From Valencia hispanica (Eukaryota; Chordata; Actinopteri; Cyprinodontiformes; Valenciidae): a stretch of 64,000 nt of DNA. The stretch lies in NCBI GenBank assembly GCA_963556495.2, contig OY747711.1, positions 39,040,914 to 39,104,913 of the forward strand. The letters run 5' to 3'. The notes under the pieces are model-generated. The model ran no database searches. It worked only from the letters and a program-made list of their open reading frames with translations, and had not been told where the DNA came from. Made by a program: the position numbers and the translations under genes. Shown in pieces: positions 34,601-44,878 of this stretch (positions are counted from its first letter, which is position 1; each line of letters begins with the position of its first letter).

Positions 34601-37600
34601 AATGTCAGGGTGGGTTTAGTTCCCCTTCTGGGATGGGGCTGGGGGGCCTGCCTTGGGGTCCGTGGGGCTTTGTGGTGCTGTGGCCGTGGGCCCCGGGTCG
34701 AACGTGCCATGGCCTCCCTCCCCTGGTGGATCCCGGTAAACAGCGGTGCCTATTGGGGTCAGTGGGGGAGCTGGCTCCCTGGGAAGACATTTTGTCTCCC
34801 AGTCCTTCCCTCCCCATCCCTGGATACCTCTGTCCACCCACTCCATCACTTTACCACTCATATAGGGTCTTGGGGCATGGGCACATCACTGGGGTGCGAG
34901 GAGGGGCTTCCCTCCTCGCTATCCCGTGGTGTCCTGGGTCCCAATTTTAATATACAACTTAGACACTCCCACTCTTAACGTTCTCAAGTGACACATATGT
35001 AGGGACTTTGGGGTGGGCACACTTTTCGGCATCCAGAGGGGGAGCGGTTCAATCAGCTTCACTTCTGGTGCCGGTGCCCACTGTTAAACCACGTATAGAC
35101 ACTGAGGGCTCAGGGTGGGGGTTGGGGGATGTGTGGCTGCCTTCCCCACATCCCACCCCTCTGTTTTAAATGCACATTATAACAACACGCATCAACACCA
35201 TACTCGAGTGGGAGGATGGAGGCTAGGGGTCTTTTCACACCCCTGTTCACTACGGGCCATCAGGGGTTGGGGTCCGGAGGAGGAACAGGCGGTCTGGTCA
35301 GGGTCCTGGGCTGTCGGGCTGCTTTGCCACTGTGGGGCCCTTGGCGGTCTGCTTGTCTCCGTCCTAGAAGGTAGGGGGCCCATCTCCCGGGTCCGGGGGC
35401 TGGTGGCTCTACTGGGGCATCGGTACCTGGACCTGGGAGCATAAAGTGTGTATGGGGTGTGTGAGTGAGGGTACAGCGTCATTTTTTTGGGTGTCTTGGT
35501 GAGTCAGTGAGAATGTATGGGTTTAAGAGGGAGGGCACGTATGACTGTCTGTATGTCTTTGTCTACCTCTCAGGTTGGATCTTGGTCTGCCCCCTCGCCT
35601 GGCGCACCTCAGGCCTTACACTTAATGGGGGGCCTATTTCCCCTCCGTCACTCCCCGCCGGTGACGGGTGCCCCTGCCTGCCGGTGCATTGGTGGTCAAT
35701 CCGGTTTGGACCTGGTGCATGCCTGGCCGGGGCTGGGGGGGCCGGTGTGTCGGTCGGCCGATGCGCTGGGCCGATATCTTCCATTGGTTGGTTGGGGCAC
35801 CTCTTTTAGAGGTGCCAGGTTTGGGATTGTTGGGTGGTGCGTGCTCGGTGGCTCGGCGGGATGCGGATCCGGCGTCTCTGCTCGTTTGATCACCTGTTCT
35901 GTGCGCACCGTGCGTGGCCGGTTCATTGGCGAGTTGGACCGGCCCTGGCCCTCATTGGATGCCTTGTCTCGGCGCCCTGCGTTGCGCGGGATCAGGACCC
36001 GGAAGCGGTTACAACTTGGTGTCCAGATGCTGGCTGAGCCCGGCCTGGGGATGCTGTCCGTCCCCTGCGGCTATCGGTGGGGCACTGGGATGGTAGCGGT
36101 GGAGATTGGCCTAGGGTGGAGGCGGCGCGTGGCGGCCGGCCGCGGCCTCTGCAGTGCCCCTGGGCCCCGGCTCTCCCGGTCCCTTGTCGGGTCCCGGCGG
36201 GGGGGTGGGGTGCCCCTGGGCCCCGGCTCTCCCGGTCCATTGCCGGCGGGGCCCGTGGGCTCGTCACTGCTGCCCCCTGGGCCCCTCCATAGTGGCCGCT
36301 GGATGTTCCCCTGGGGTTCTCCTTTGCTCCACCCTTGGGCGATGCGGTCGGCCCCGCCCGGGTCCGCCTGGGGCTCTGGGGGTCCTTTGGACGTCTTTGC
36401 TTCGATCTCCTTCATGTCTGCATCGATTCCTGGGAGACGGATTGATGCCTTCTCACACCAGCTATCGAACACTCTTATGGAGAAACCTTATATGTACCAG
36501 CATGCTAACACACACACATAGATGTGGGGTCTCTGGTGTTTAAGGATATATTCTTGGGCTGAGGTTATCATTACTAGAGCTTGATTAATCGGTACCATGA
36601 GTTTTTCTGTGACATTGTTGTTGTATTTTTATATCTATTTTTGTGTGATGTGGTTGTGTAATTCTTAGTTCACAATGTTTGGTTTGTTTTGTCGATGTTC
36701 CTTTTTCGTGTTTTGTTTTGTTTTTCCCCTCTCTCTCTGCCGTCCTGTGGGTATGGAGGCAGACTTCAATGTCTTCCTGTGTTTTCTTTGTTCCCCTTCC
36801 TCTCTTGTATTTTCAACTCACCCCCTCTCTTGACTTTTTGTTTCCTACCTCTCTTCTTCATCTTCCTTCTTTCTTCTCCTTAATTTTCCGTCTCCGTGTC
36901 CATAACATCAGGAAATAAAAACCCTAACAATTCATAATAAAGATTTTTCACACATATATCAAGTGGAGGACTATAGCAAGAGCTGTAGTGCTCCGCTTGT
37001 GAAAGTAAATCTGTTGGGCTTCTACTTGGCACTCAGACACCAATTCTGAGCTCCACACTGCCAAACAGGACACGTTAATTAAAAAAAAAGAAATATTGTT
37101 AGTCTTTTGGAAAACCCAAAGTTAAGGTTAGGATCTACATTCGAAAGGAAATTTTCATAGATACAGTTAGCAATGCTAACCATGCTAATCATGATAACTG
37201 CTAATAGAAGATGCCACAAACAGGTTAAATTTTACACTTGTATTTTTTCCCCTTTTTTACATTAGCGATTCTTACAGCAGCTTATTGATGACCACTCACA
37301 GCAAAAAGGTTTGGAAAAAAATATTTTCTGTGCTGCTCGTATTTTGCCATTTATAATAGTTCTTAAAAGAGAAATCATTGTAAGCTAGAATTGAGAGGTC
37401 ACTGCTTTACAGAAGCTAGGGATTGGAAACTGGCCACAAAACTCGGATTGGTGAAGCAGTGGTTTAAAGTACATCAAATCGTTATTCCCTCTTCTAGTCA
37501 TAAACGCTTGTCGATTGTACGATTTTATTAAAATGATAGCCTAATGTAGTCTTCAAAGACAGCAATTAATAATAAAGGTGTTTCAGTGTCACAAATGATT

Positions 37601-40600
37601 GTGTGTTCATGTGTACCTGTGAGGAGTCCCAGAGAAGCATAAAGGAATTCCAAACTGGAGGCAAAAGAACTGAGGACCAGGCCAGCAGAAGACAGAAGGC
37701 CTCCAAGAAAGACTGTTGCTCTGCAGGACAATCGGTTTCCAAGAAAACTACCAAGAGGAGCTAAGGACAATAGTTTGTGAAGATTAAATGCAGTTTACAT
37801 CGTTTTTTTTGTTTTTTTAATCACACAAACAGTGACTTCCAAAAGGATCATGGATACCTTTGAAAAGCTTTCACTTTTTGTTACATTCCAACCACAAACT
37901 TCAATGTATTTTAAGTACATTTTATGTGATACACCAAGACAAGTGACACAGAATGTAAAAAAAGTTAGAGCGCTATCAAGACTTTACCAAAGCACTGTAT
38001 GTAAAAACTTTGATAATGCCTACATATTCTGGAAAAGATGCACGTCTTACCACACAGCATGGTGGTGGAGTCAATCATACTGTGGATCCAAGCAGTGGTG
38101 GAGTAATCCCTCTCAAAGTGCATCTGGAACTCCACAAAGAACATGGAAATACATCTGTTCAAGGAGAACAGAAGAGAAACATTTTCATTCCCCTCAATTT
38201 TACTATTAATTTTGATTGTTTTGGTTTGGACATTTAAATACAGTCAGAGGTTTGCTGTAAAATCTTTCATATTAGTTGGGAAAATGTTTTTAGTGTCAGT
38301 GAACATGTATTAATTTTAGGAAAAATAATTGGCATGAATAATAAAGACTTGATTAGATGGTGGTTGTAAGTTTTTGCAAATTATCACTCCATTTTTTCCA
38401 CTTTCAGAGAACATAGTGGGGTAGGGTATCTAGGAAGGTGTATGCAATCGTAAAAAAAATTTCCATCTCAAATAATTTATTGAAAAAAAGTCAGCAACAG
38501 GGGTGGGCATTTGTAAGACAGTATAGGATTGACAAGACCAATCTGCCCAGTCTATAACAAGACACCCTTGAAATGCTTGTCTTGTAACAGCGGTGGCTGA
38601 CACATAGCGTTCTCCTTGATGTCTCAAACAGTGTTGGCTGCCATCACTTCTGTTCTGTGTGAAACTATTTTCATCACAAATCAGCACCAGCGGCCAATGG
38701 TTTCCCATTCAACGTGAATGTTCCCTTTCAAGAAAATGATGCGTGTGCCTGATGTTGATGGGGTCTTGTACCTGTACAGGTCCTCTGGGATGCAGACCAT
38801 GCTGATGTGAGCAGTTTTGAATCATCTGTCAGGACACTCAGGTGCCTCTCACCACCCTTAAATGTGCCATTATCATGTTCCAAAGGGAACTGTTCACAGT
38901 GTCAGTCATACTGTCATGGGTAAGTGAAATAACTCGTTCAGTCTCTCTATAGCCGTTTTCAGACAGAAGTTCTGGAATATTTGCGGACAATTCCATCCGG
39001 TCTTTAACCGGAGTTGTGTTTTCAAATACACCACTTTTTTCGGGAACATTGCCTTTCGGCTGCTTTCACACAGCAAGAAAATGTACCGGGGGATCCTGAT
39101 TGATGTCTAGCGGGTGGAGGGGAGTGGGGGGTTGTATGTGGATATGACTTAAACTTGGTGCAGCGGGTGTACATGTCATTTCCCCAAACAAATGGATTAT
39201 TGCAAAGATGGTCGACGAAACAACAGATCTACTCGCAGTGCTCGTCTTTGTGATGTGTGAAATTTTGCGCAGATGGGCTTCTGAGACATCGATGAAGAAG
39301 CTGAAAGGAAAATAGTGACATTTATAAGTCATCGATGTGTGCGCTCACAGCTTTCCCTGCCCCGTTCCCCTTTTCCCCACCGCCCCACACCCCTCCAGCT
39401 TATCCGGAACATTACCTGATAATCTGAATGCAAACATCATACCGCAAAAAGTCTGCTCTTGTTACTAGATCTTCATCCGTAAAATTACTGGTAAAGGGTA
39501 TCCGGACAAAGTCCGGAAGATTGCTTTCAGACACAAAAGCAAAACAGACTAAGTCTGAAAAAATTACAGTTTTCATGGCCTGTTTGAAAGAGTCTTATAA
39601 CTATTTTGCATTGATGACTCTTGCAACATAGGTCTTAACATACAGTAGATAGATATTTCTGATGAATATCCTGTTTCAACTGATTGAAAGGTGTCATCTT
39701 GGTCTTACGGTATCAAAATGTGGACAACATGAAAAAAGTGACACTGAACCACATAATGTCGTGGTTGGTTCATATATCAGGTGCATTTTTTTAGGTTAAT
39801 TACCTTGGTAGAGAAGAGCATGTTATGCAAATAGTACTGAGGTATCAAACACTTGCATTCAAGAGTTTTGAAAAGATCTGCAGTAGTGAACTGTAAATTT
39901 TGCAGAGAATTTTCGATTGATTCTGAAAGTCCACCAGAAAGCTGAATATCCCTAATTTGTGGTGAGTACTGCAAAGACTTAGTGGGATGGATGGAAGTCA
40001 TTTCAGTGGCAGGTGTAGCTAACTCCTCAGGTTCATTGGTTCGATTCTTATCCTTTAATCTTTATGCTCTGCACTCATTGAACTAATTTTATTGATTTTT
40101 GTCTGTTATATAATCGTCTCATTACAAAGGGCATACAAGGCATTTGTTAAGTGGTTTACAAACAGTGAGGTGATTGTGATTGTGAATCAGCAGTCATACT
40201 AAAGAGGGCCTTCTTTGATTTTGTTATTTGCTTCATTTTTTTACACATATCGTGTAAAGCATTCATATACAAGTTTCAAAAAGTTACAAAGTCCAGGTCT
40301 AAAGAGTGAGATCCTTGTGATCTTTCGGAATGATCTCACTCGATAGCCCTCCAGGATTTCTAAAGGTCTTTCAAATTTTTTCTTTGGACTTTGTAATTAT
40401 TTTTCTATCCAGCCCTTGTACTTGAGACTGTGATATCATATTCTGCCGAGTGTGCTGAAAAATAAGAAAAGTGGATAACAATAAAGGAAGAGTCATGTTT
40501 AGAAAGAAAAATCTACCACAGGAGTCTGACATGTCCTTTACAAATACAGAAAAATGTAAACAAAACCAGGCACAGGACCTGAAATTTGTGAGTTTTTAGA

Positions 40601-41733
40601 TATTAGCCCGATGGGAATAAATCTCCTGCAGCTGTGTTTCCCATAGAATCAACAACATTTTTTTAACTATACAAACTACTGTATATCTTTGTCAACAGGT
40701 TGCCAGGATGAAAGTTGCTAAGATGAAAGATTCGGATTCAATTAGATTTGTTGTTGCTGAGGGTAATTAAAAGAGCTACTTATTCAAATAAGCATATTTA
40801 TTTCCAATATTAAATATGTTTACACAAGGGCTTGGAAAAAATAATGATTGTATTTTATATTTTGATTTCCAATAAAATTGTCTCATGTATTGTCATGTAT
40901 AAAAATAAAAATATTAAAGAAAATTTGAAGAGCTTTTTGCGTTCCTTTGTGCAATAATGTTTCACCATCAGCTAGAAATTATATGCAGATCTAAAAATCC
41001 ACTGGACTGAGTGCTGGATCAAAAGGGGGAAATGTTAAAGAACATAAAAGTTAATCCACACAAAAAAAGAAATGCTCCCACATCAAGGCTTTATTATATA
41101 ATGTGTGTACTGTTTACCTTTACTGGATTTATACATTAATTGGCTTAGCTTTTTGATTTAAATAAACAATTTGATTTTAGTTCATTCGGGCTTCTTCTTC
41201 TGGGCAGTGCTGTTGCTTTATAATGTTGCTTTTTATAGTAACTTTATATAGTTAGTTTTTTTCTCAAACTTTTAAATTTGTTTTTTTTCCTTATGATAAA
41301 TTAAGGGTACCTCTTTAAATTTAGAATGATGATCTTTGTTAGACCTGAACCTTCTCCAATATGGTACCATGGATTTTTGTCAATTTTAATATTTTCATAT
41401 ATTTTCATTTATGGCTTAAGACATTAAAAAAAAAAAATCACGTTTTCAGATGTTCCATGCAGAGGCATCTCAAAATCATATTCATTTTTTTAACTTTTTT
41501 TTAATTTAAATAAACAAATTAAACAAACTGAATGAATGAAAAATAAGTCAAAAGATGACTGGTTTTGATTAGATGTTTCTGATGAACACGCATTACCTAG
41601 TCACTCCCCGAATGCAGATGGTGGCGAGGAAACAGCTTGCGACGACCATCCAGCCCCAGCCGCCTTCTGGTGGGTTTGTGACCCCAGAGTTCCTCCTGCC
41701 TCCTTCAAGCCTCTGCCCCCTGATAACAGCCAT
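25444..41733 (-). CDS. slc16a12: Monocarboxylate transporter 12 (SLC16A12), complete coding region
   Basis: Eight coding exons on the minus strand join in frame: 41733-41597, 38154-38051, 37760-37617, 33474-33379, 33163-33007, 28435-27710, 26206-25947, 25610-25444. All introns are GT-AG. The sum is 1791 nt, 596 residues plus stop. The product is a 12-span plasma-membrane transporter of the monocarboxylate family; the human protein is reported to carry creatine. Landmarks are [13 protein letters not shown] at the first span, the [11 protein letters not shown] and AWIHSMIDS segments, SGSGIG and [17 protein letters not shown], and the last-span region. The loop between spans 6 and 7 (exon 6) is about 150 residues and acidic, clearly longer than in the mammalian protein as I recall it. 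Introns hold many transposons but no exon is broken. Teleosts may carry two copies, and a versus b cannot be told here. Confidence 0.93.
25947..26206 (-). CDS. slc16a12: slc16a12 coding exon 7
   Basis: 260 bp, residues 455-541, with [17 protein letters not shown] and [19 protein letters not shown]. The acceptor is TTCTTCTCCTCCAG and the donor GTAAGT. Confidence 0.93.
26265..27655 (-). mobile_element. Tc1-like relic, family B, in slc16a12 intron 6
   Basis: The left end reads AGTGGGGCAAAAAAAAGTAT and the right end near 27605-27655 is a decayed inverse. Minus-strand transposase pieces are visible: a DNA-binding part near 27350-27100, [14 protein letters not shown] (first catalytic Asp) near 27038, and [15 protein letters not shown] (second Asp) near 26770. 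Frameshifts separate them. Confidence 0.8.
27710..28435 (-). CDS. slc16a12: slc16a12 coding exon 6 (large cytoplasmic loop and spans 7-8)
   Basis: 726 bp, residues 213-455. The first roughly 150 residues are a polar, acidic cytoplasmic loop. Membrane spans follow ([16 protein letters not shown] and [13 protein letters not shown]), ending in [12 protein letters not shown]. The donor is GTAAGT. The open loop with no frameshift shows it is a genuine coding expansion. Confidence 0.92.
28530..29290 (-). mobile_element. Tc1-like relic, family A, in slc16a12 intron 5
   Basis: The left block TAAACCACAAACCTCAATGC and the right block GGTTGTAATGTGACAAAATG with TTTTGCAGGGCACTGG are family A ends. The interior keeps CCAGTCTCAAGTCTTTTGCA. 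No usable frame remains. Confidence 0.65.
29540..30541 (+). mobile_element. 5'-truncated LINE with 3' tail, in slc16a12 intron 5
   Basis: An open piece ending at 29829 encodes the C-terminal part of a LINE ORF2 ([18 protein letters not shown], then [15 protein letters not shown]). About 700 bp of 3' UTR follow, ending in GAATTGAATTGAATT repeats. The GTGCCTTGAGATGACATCTG stretch is a common teleost LINE tail. It is a typical 5' truncation. Confidence 0.78.
31150..31410 (+). mobile_element. Short Tc1-like relic
   Basis: Plus-strand remnants such as AATAATGACCCTAAACATAT resemble the second catalytic block of Tc1 transposases. No ends are resolved. Confidence 0.35.
31623..32835 (-). mobile_element. 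Tc1-like relic, family C, in slc16a12 intron 5
   Basis: Inverted ends carry GTGCAAATGTTTTAGGCAGG on the left and its near-inverse at the right, flanked by TA (31621-31622 and 32836-32837). Minus-strand transposase sequence is present but frameshifted. At 1.2 kb it is shortened. Confidence 0.8.
33007..33163 (-). CDS. slc16a12: slc16a12 coding exon 5
   Basis: 157 bp, residues 161-213, with [19 protein letters not shown] and [11 protein letters not shown]. The acceptor is CTTGTCTTCAG and the donor GTCAGT. Confidence 0.92.
33379..33474 (-). CDS. slc16a12: slc16a12 coding exon 4
   Basis: 96 bp, residues 129-160, with [17 protein letters not shown] and [12 protein letters not shown]. The donor is GTACTG, weaker than the others. 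A small inverted-repeat element ends only about 55 nt upstream of its acceptor. Confidence 0.9.
33528..34050. mobile_element. Small inverted-repeat element (MITE-like) in slc16a12 intron 3
   Basis: The left end (CCCCCTTTTCACTACGGTCT) is the imperfect inverse of the right end (reverse complement TTGCTCCTTTTCCACTAGGG, then GGTCTGCTGGGC). The interior is GC-richer than the flanks and noncoding. The ends look hAT-like, but no target duplication was established. Confidence 0.6.
34418..34464. repeat. GA-rich microsatellite
   Basis: About 45 bp of GAGA with CAAGAGAGAG repeats. Confidence 0.8.
34590..36940 (+). repeat. GC-rich block of unknown origin in slc16a12 intron 3
   Basis: Roughly 1.9 kb (34600-36480) of strongly GC- and CpG-rich sequence sits in AT-rich introns. 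A pyrimidine-rich tail (to about 36900) and an AATAAA precede a return to background. A 29-bp perfect direct repeat lies at 36154-36182 and 36210-36238. Long open frames occur on both strands but have low-complexity, Gly/Pro/Arg-rich translations. The tail with polyadenylation-like signals suggests a retroposed sequence or an unclassified repeat; that is inference. Confidence 0.5.
36960..37616. other. Intronic stretch
   Basis: AT-rich slc16a12 intron 3 sequence with no recognised element. Confidence 0.45.
37617..37760 (-). CDS. slc16a12: slc16a12 coding exon 3
   Basis: 144 bp, residues 81-128, with [14 protein letters not shown] and [17 protein letters not shown] (membrane spans). The acceptor is TTGTCCTTAG and the donor GTACAC. 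Confidence 0.92.
37840..37965. mobile_element. Tc1-like end fragment, family A, in slc16a12 intron 2
   Basis: CATTCCAACCACAAACTTCA followed by ATGTGATACACCAAGACAAG matches the family A terminal block. It occupies nearly half of a 290-bp intron and ends about 85 bp from exon 2. Confidence 0.5.
38051..38154 (-). CDS. slc16a12: slc16a12 coding exon 2
   Basis: 104 bp, residues 46-80, with [18 protein letters not shown] and AWIHSMIDS. The acceptor is CTCCTTGAACAG and the donor GTAAGACG. Confidence 0.92.
38430..38900 (-). mobile_element. Tc1/mariner transposase relic, separate family
   Basis: The minus-strand frame includes [20 protein letters not shown] and then [20 protein letters not shown], which matches the layout around the first catalytic Asp of Tc1-type transposases. 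The ends are lost. Confidence 0.5.
38945..39600. repeat. Possible small DNA-transposon relic
   Basis: TTTTCAGACAGAAG at the left and CTTTCAGACACAAAAG at the right recall weak inverted ends. Repeated TCCGGA and CCGGAACATT motifs lie inside. No target duplication is seen and the class is unknown. Confidence 0.3.
39600..41590. other. slc16a12 intron 1, unassigned
   Basis: AT-rich intron sequence with A and T runs. No exon or element is recognised. Confidence 0.45.
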
Positions 41734-41891
41734 CACTCCAGAGATTCACAGCTGGTGTTCTTCTGTATATGAAGGTGAAGCACCTTATACTGCCAGGATT
41801 TGTTGTTTTATACCTGAAGTTGCTTGCGGAAAGATCTTCATGTCCTTCCCCCCTCTCTTTGAACTCTTCCAACCATTTTAGCTTCCTGTCG
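41597..41891 (-). CDS. slc16a12: slc16a12 first coding exon with 5' leader
   Basis: The acceptor TTTTTTTGGTATTTTTCAG ends at 41892. 158 nt of leader follow, then ATG at 41731-41733 and 137 coding nt ending in the donor GTAATG. The ATG is chosen because it is the first in frame with PPEGGWGWM and follows two short upstream ORFs in other frames. It encodes residues 1-46, including the first membrane span. Confidence 0.85.
41785..41876 (-). promoter_or_regulatory. Two overlapping upstream ORFs in the slc16a12 leader
   Basis: The first upstream ORF (41838-41876) encodes 12 residues. Its stop overlaps the start of the second (41785-41841, 18 residues) as ATGA. The main ATG is the third in the exon and lies about 50 nt after the second stop. 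Such an arrangement usually lowers or gates translation of the main frame through reinitiation. That role is inference here. Confidence 0.5.
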
Positions 41892-42089
41892 CTGAAAAAT
41901 ACCAAAAAAAGTTAAAAAAAAAAAAAGAGCAGTAGAGAAACCACTGACAGCATTATCATTCTTTACATTGTAAGCAGTACATCACAGAAAGTCACATTTC
42001 TTTTTAAATGGAAGGGTTGTGAATAAGACTAATCAGTTTCTCACTTTGGTGTCATTAGACCCAGGGGAAAAATGCTTGTTTGTGCTCAT

Positions 42090-42225
42090 TCTACTTTGAA
42101 AAATAACTCAAGCTCAGTTTGATGTGACTCACTTAAGTCCAAATAAAATAGACTGTGGTTATAATATGACAAAATATAAAAAAGTTAAGTGGTTATGAAT
42201 ACTTCTGAAAAACACTATATAACCC
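42090..42225. mobile_element. Tc1-like end fragment, family A
   Basis: GTGGTTATAATATGACAAAA followed by GGTTATGAATACTTCTGAAA is a decayed family A terminus just upstream of slc16a12. Confidence 0.45.
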
Positions 42226-43085
42226 CAGAGAAGACAGGCCTGGCCCAGAAGACAATCTAGAGGCATCAGACAATGGCACACATATATGTACAAACACACT
42301 CATTTCCACCCTAAGAAGAGGTAGAAGCTGAATTTTTTTTATATTTCATATTTTTAAGAACGCTCGATACCTAAATCCAATCTTTTAATGTCAAAAGATA
42401 ACAACTAAAAAAACCAACTTTAAGCGAAGTGTTGATTTTTTTATTAGTAGATAAAAAGGCTGTTGTACTACAAAGCATTCCTGGGTATTTTCTGCAGGTT
42501 CAATGGCTGATAAGAATGTAGCTGAAATGTTGAACTCAACAAGAAAGCAAAACAGAGAAAAAAAAAGCATTTCTGTCATGTTGAAATGTTTATTTCTGTC
42601 CAAAGGTTTCTGTGCACTTTCTTCTGCTTTGCTCTGCCAGAAAGCTTATCTCTGTGAAGAGATGGGCTGGGAGGTTAGTTTGTGTTGACTGACCGCATGT
42701 GTCCATTAACGTGACGGTTTTCTCTTTCCCTAAGGTAAACTGGCACAGAGCCATACGTTTATCTTGCTTTACTGTATTTTATCTCAGGTTATTACCAGAT
42801 ACAGAACATGTTGCACTCTGTAGAAATTTACTGCATTTTGGAGACTGCAAAATAATGATTTTAGTTACATGTGGAATTATTCTGTCCTATAGATTGCTAA
42901 TTATCGCATTTTTTAAAAAAAGCAAAGAAACAACAAAGTTGTTTTTGAACTGCTTGAATCTGGTGTATTAGACGGAGTATATTCTTTAAAGTAAAAGACT
43001 ATGGATATAAGCAGAAGGGTCAGTACATCACAGAAAGGAAGGAGTGCAAAATATAATAAATAAAAGTTGAGCGCCTTGTACTTAC

Positions 43086-43223
43086 ATCAGATGTCAGCCA
43101 CCCACTGTTGCTTTCAATTATAGACTCATTGCTCTTCAGATAGTCAAACAATGAAGGTGTTCCTACTTTGACATGTCCTGCAAACAACTTCAGGGTGTTT
43201 AGCAAGACAAACAGGCCTGGAAA
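43086..43223 (-). other. slc16a12: Candidate upstream (5'-UTR) exon of slc16a12
   Basis: 138 bp on the minus strand, preceded by a strong polypyrimidine tract and acceptor (CCTCCCCCAATATCTTCAG) and followed by a perfect donor (GTAAGTACAAG). One frame is open for 46 codons, but it does not join the transporter frame across the next exon, which hits a stop after 13 codons. A noncoding leader exon of slc16a12 is therefore more likely than coding. At least one more exon would lie upstream. Confidence 0.45.
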
Positions 43224-43900
43224 CTGAAGATATTGGGGGAGGACAGAGGAGGAGGAGCAAGAGGAGGGTTTCTTCACACTGGTTTTCCTTGTTTTTTTGT
43301 GTTTTGTTCATTTCTTAATTTAAAACACTGGTGGAAAGATACAAAGTTAGTAAAAAATAAAACCGAATTACAGCCCAGTACAATGACAGTCTGAATATTT
43401 GTTTCAGGAATAAAAAAAAAATTTTAAAAAAGTATTTTCTTCATGTTTTTTGTTGTTGAAAATTGTTCATTAATGCAATAAAAATAGTTGCAAAATCATA
43501 AATTTTTAACTAAATCTTTGCATTAAATTTGGAACGCAGTCTAGAACTTTATTGCAGCTACAAACAAGAAAAGGGAAGGAGGTGTATTTGACAATTTGTT
43601 ACGTAATCTTTACTTTGAATGACAAATCCTACAGGCACCCCTTCCCCTTCCGCACCTGACGACCAGAACAAACCGGTTTAAAGCTTTACGCCTCAACAGG
43701 TCTTCAAAAACAAGAAAACGGATTCAGCTCAAATACCAACCATTTAACAACATGATCGCTGTGTATGTTTTGTATAGAGAAAGATAAAGTTTGGCCTATA
43801 TTGGGCCAGTCTCCTAAAACTTAGAATTACTGGATGCAGTGGACGTCAGGAGTTTACACTCACTCATCAATAAAATTGTTGTCATGTTAACTTGGGACTT
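43224..43900. other. Unassigned stretch upstream of slc16a12
   Basis: AT-rich sequence. No promoter element can be placed with confidence. Confidence 0.4.
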
Positions 43901-44460
43901 TTAATGAACTATGTTATTTCCCGGGGTGAACTTATTGTGCCTCATGCACCATTTGATGAATTGGCTGTGCAAGTTTGAATTTAATACAGATTTTTCTGTA
44001 ATCCACACAGCTTCAAATTGGACATGCAGGCTCAAATATATTCATACTTACAGAACGTCACTAATAAGCATCCCTTTAGAAAGTTGCAGCAAAATCAGAC
44101 ATCTTTCCAACCGTCAACAAGGTTGTGGCATAACTTTGATATTTGATCCACCCTCTTTGAATCAACTCTAACATTTCTGCAAAGTGGTTGGTTTCCCGCT
44201 ACAGACACAGCTTTTAAGAATAGTATTTACAGAACTGCAGTCTGGGCCAGAAGCTTATTGTTCCCCACTTTTAAACATTCGAGAGCCAGCTTCGATGACT
44301 TTTTGGAACCAATGACCAAGGATCAACTGTTTGACCTAAATTTTCAACGACACGCCACCTAACATTCTGATGAAGAGTTTTGTGGTCAGGTGAGGCGAAG
44401 ATTAAGCTCTTTTGCCAAAACATTAAATCTAACAGTTTTGTTTCAATTACCTTTTTTCCA
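43900..44460 (+). mobile_element. Decayed Tc1-like relic
   Basis: Near 44375-44415 the plus strand encodes a damaged first catalytic block (TTTGTGGTCAGGTGAGGCGA, then AGATTAAGCTCTTTTGCCAA). The catalytic Asp codon is mutated to Gly. The upstream part is also Tc1-like but fragmentary. Confidence 0.5.
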
Positions 44461-44878
44461 TTTGAAATAAATTGTGTTAGTAAGAGAAAACATAATATAG
44501 TGATAAATTAGTAGCCTTTGCTTTATTTTCTCTCTTTTAAAGATGGTACAGGTAAAGAGGGTAGGGCCTTAAAGGTGCATACTTCAACCTACCTCCTTTT
44601 CAAACAACATAACTTATCAATGTCATTTGTAAACTATTATTATTTTAAATAAATTAAAAATTTTTTGTCTGAGCTCAGTCATTGCCCAACTGGAACGTTT
44701 GATTGGAGTTTGCATGTTCTCTCTGCGCATAAGTAGGTTTTTCACATGATTACTATGATAAAAGTGAGAATAAGTGGGTATAGAGAATGAAGAGATGGAG
44801 GGCTCATTTTTTCCCCCCCCATTTCGTTTACAATCCAACTAAAAGAAAAATTTCCTCCCCCACATGGAGTACCAAATA

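Noticed and set aside
35517..36521. 334-codon open frame on the plus strand
   Set aside because: It lies entirely in the GC-rich block, where stops are rare in several frames and on both strands. The translation is Gly/Pro/Arg/Trp-rich with no domain, signal or splice context.
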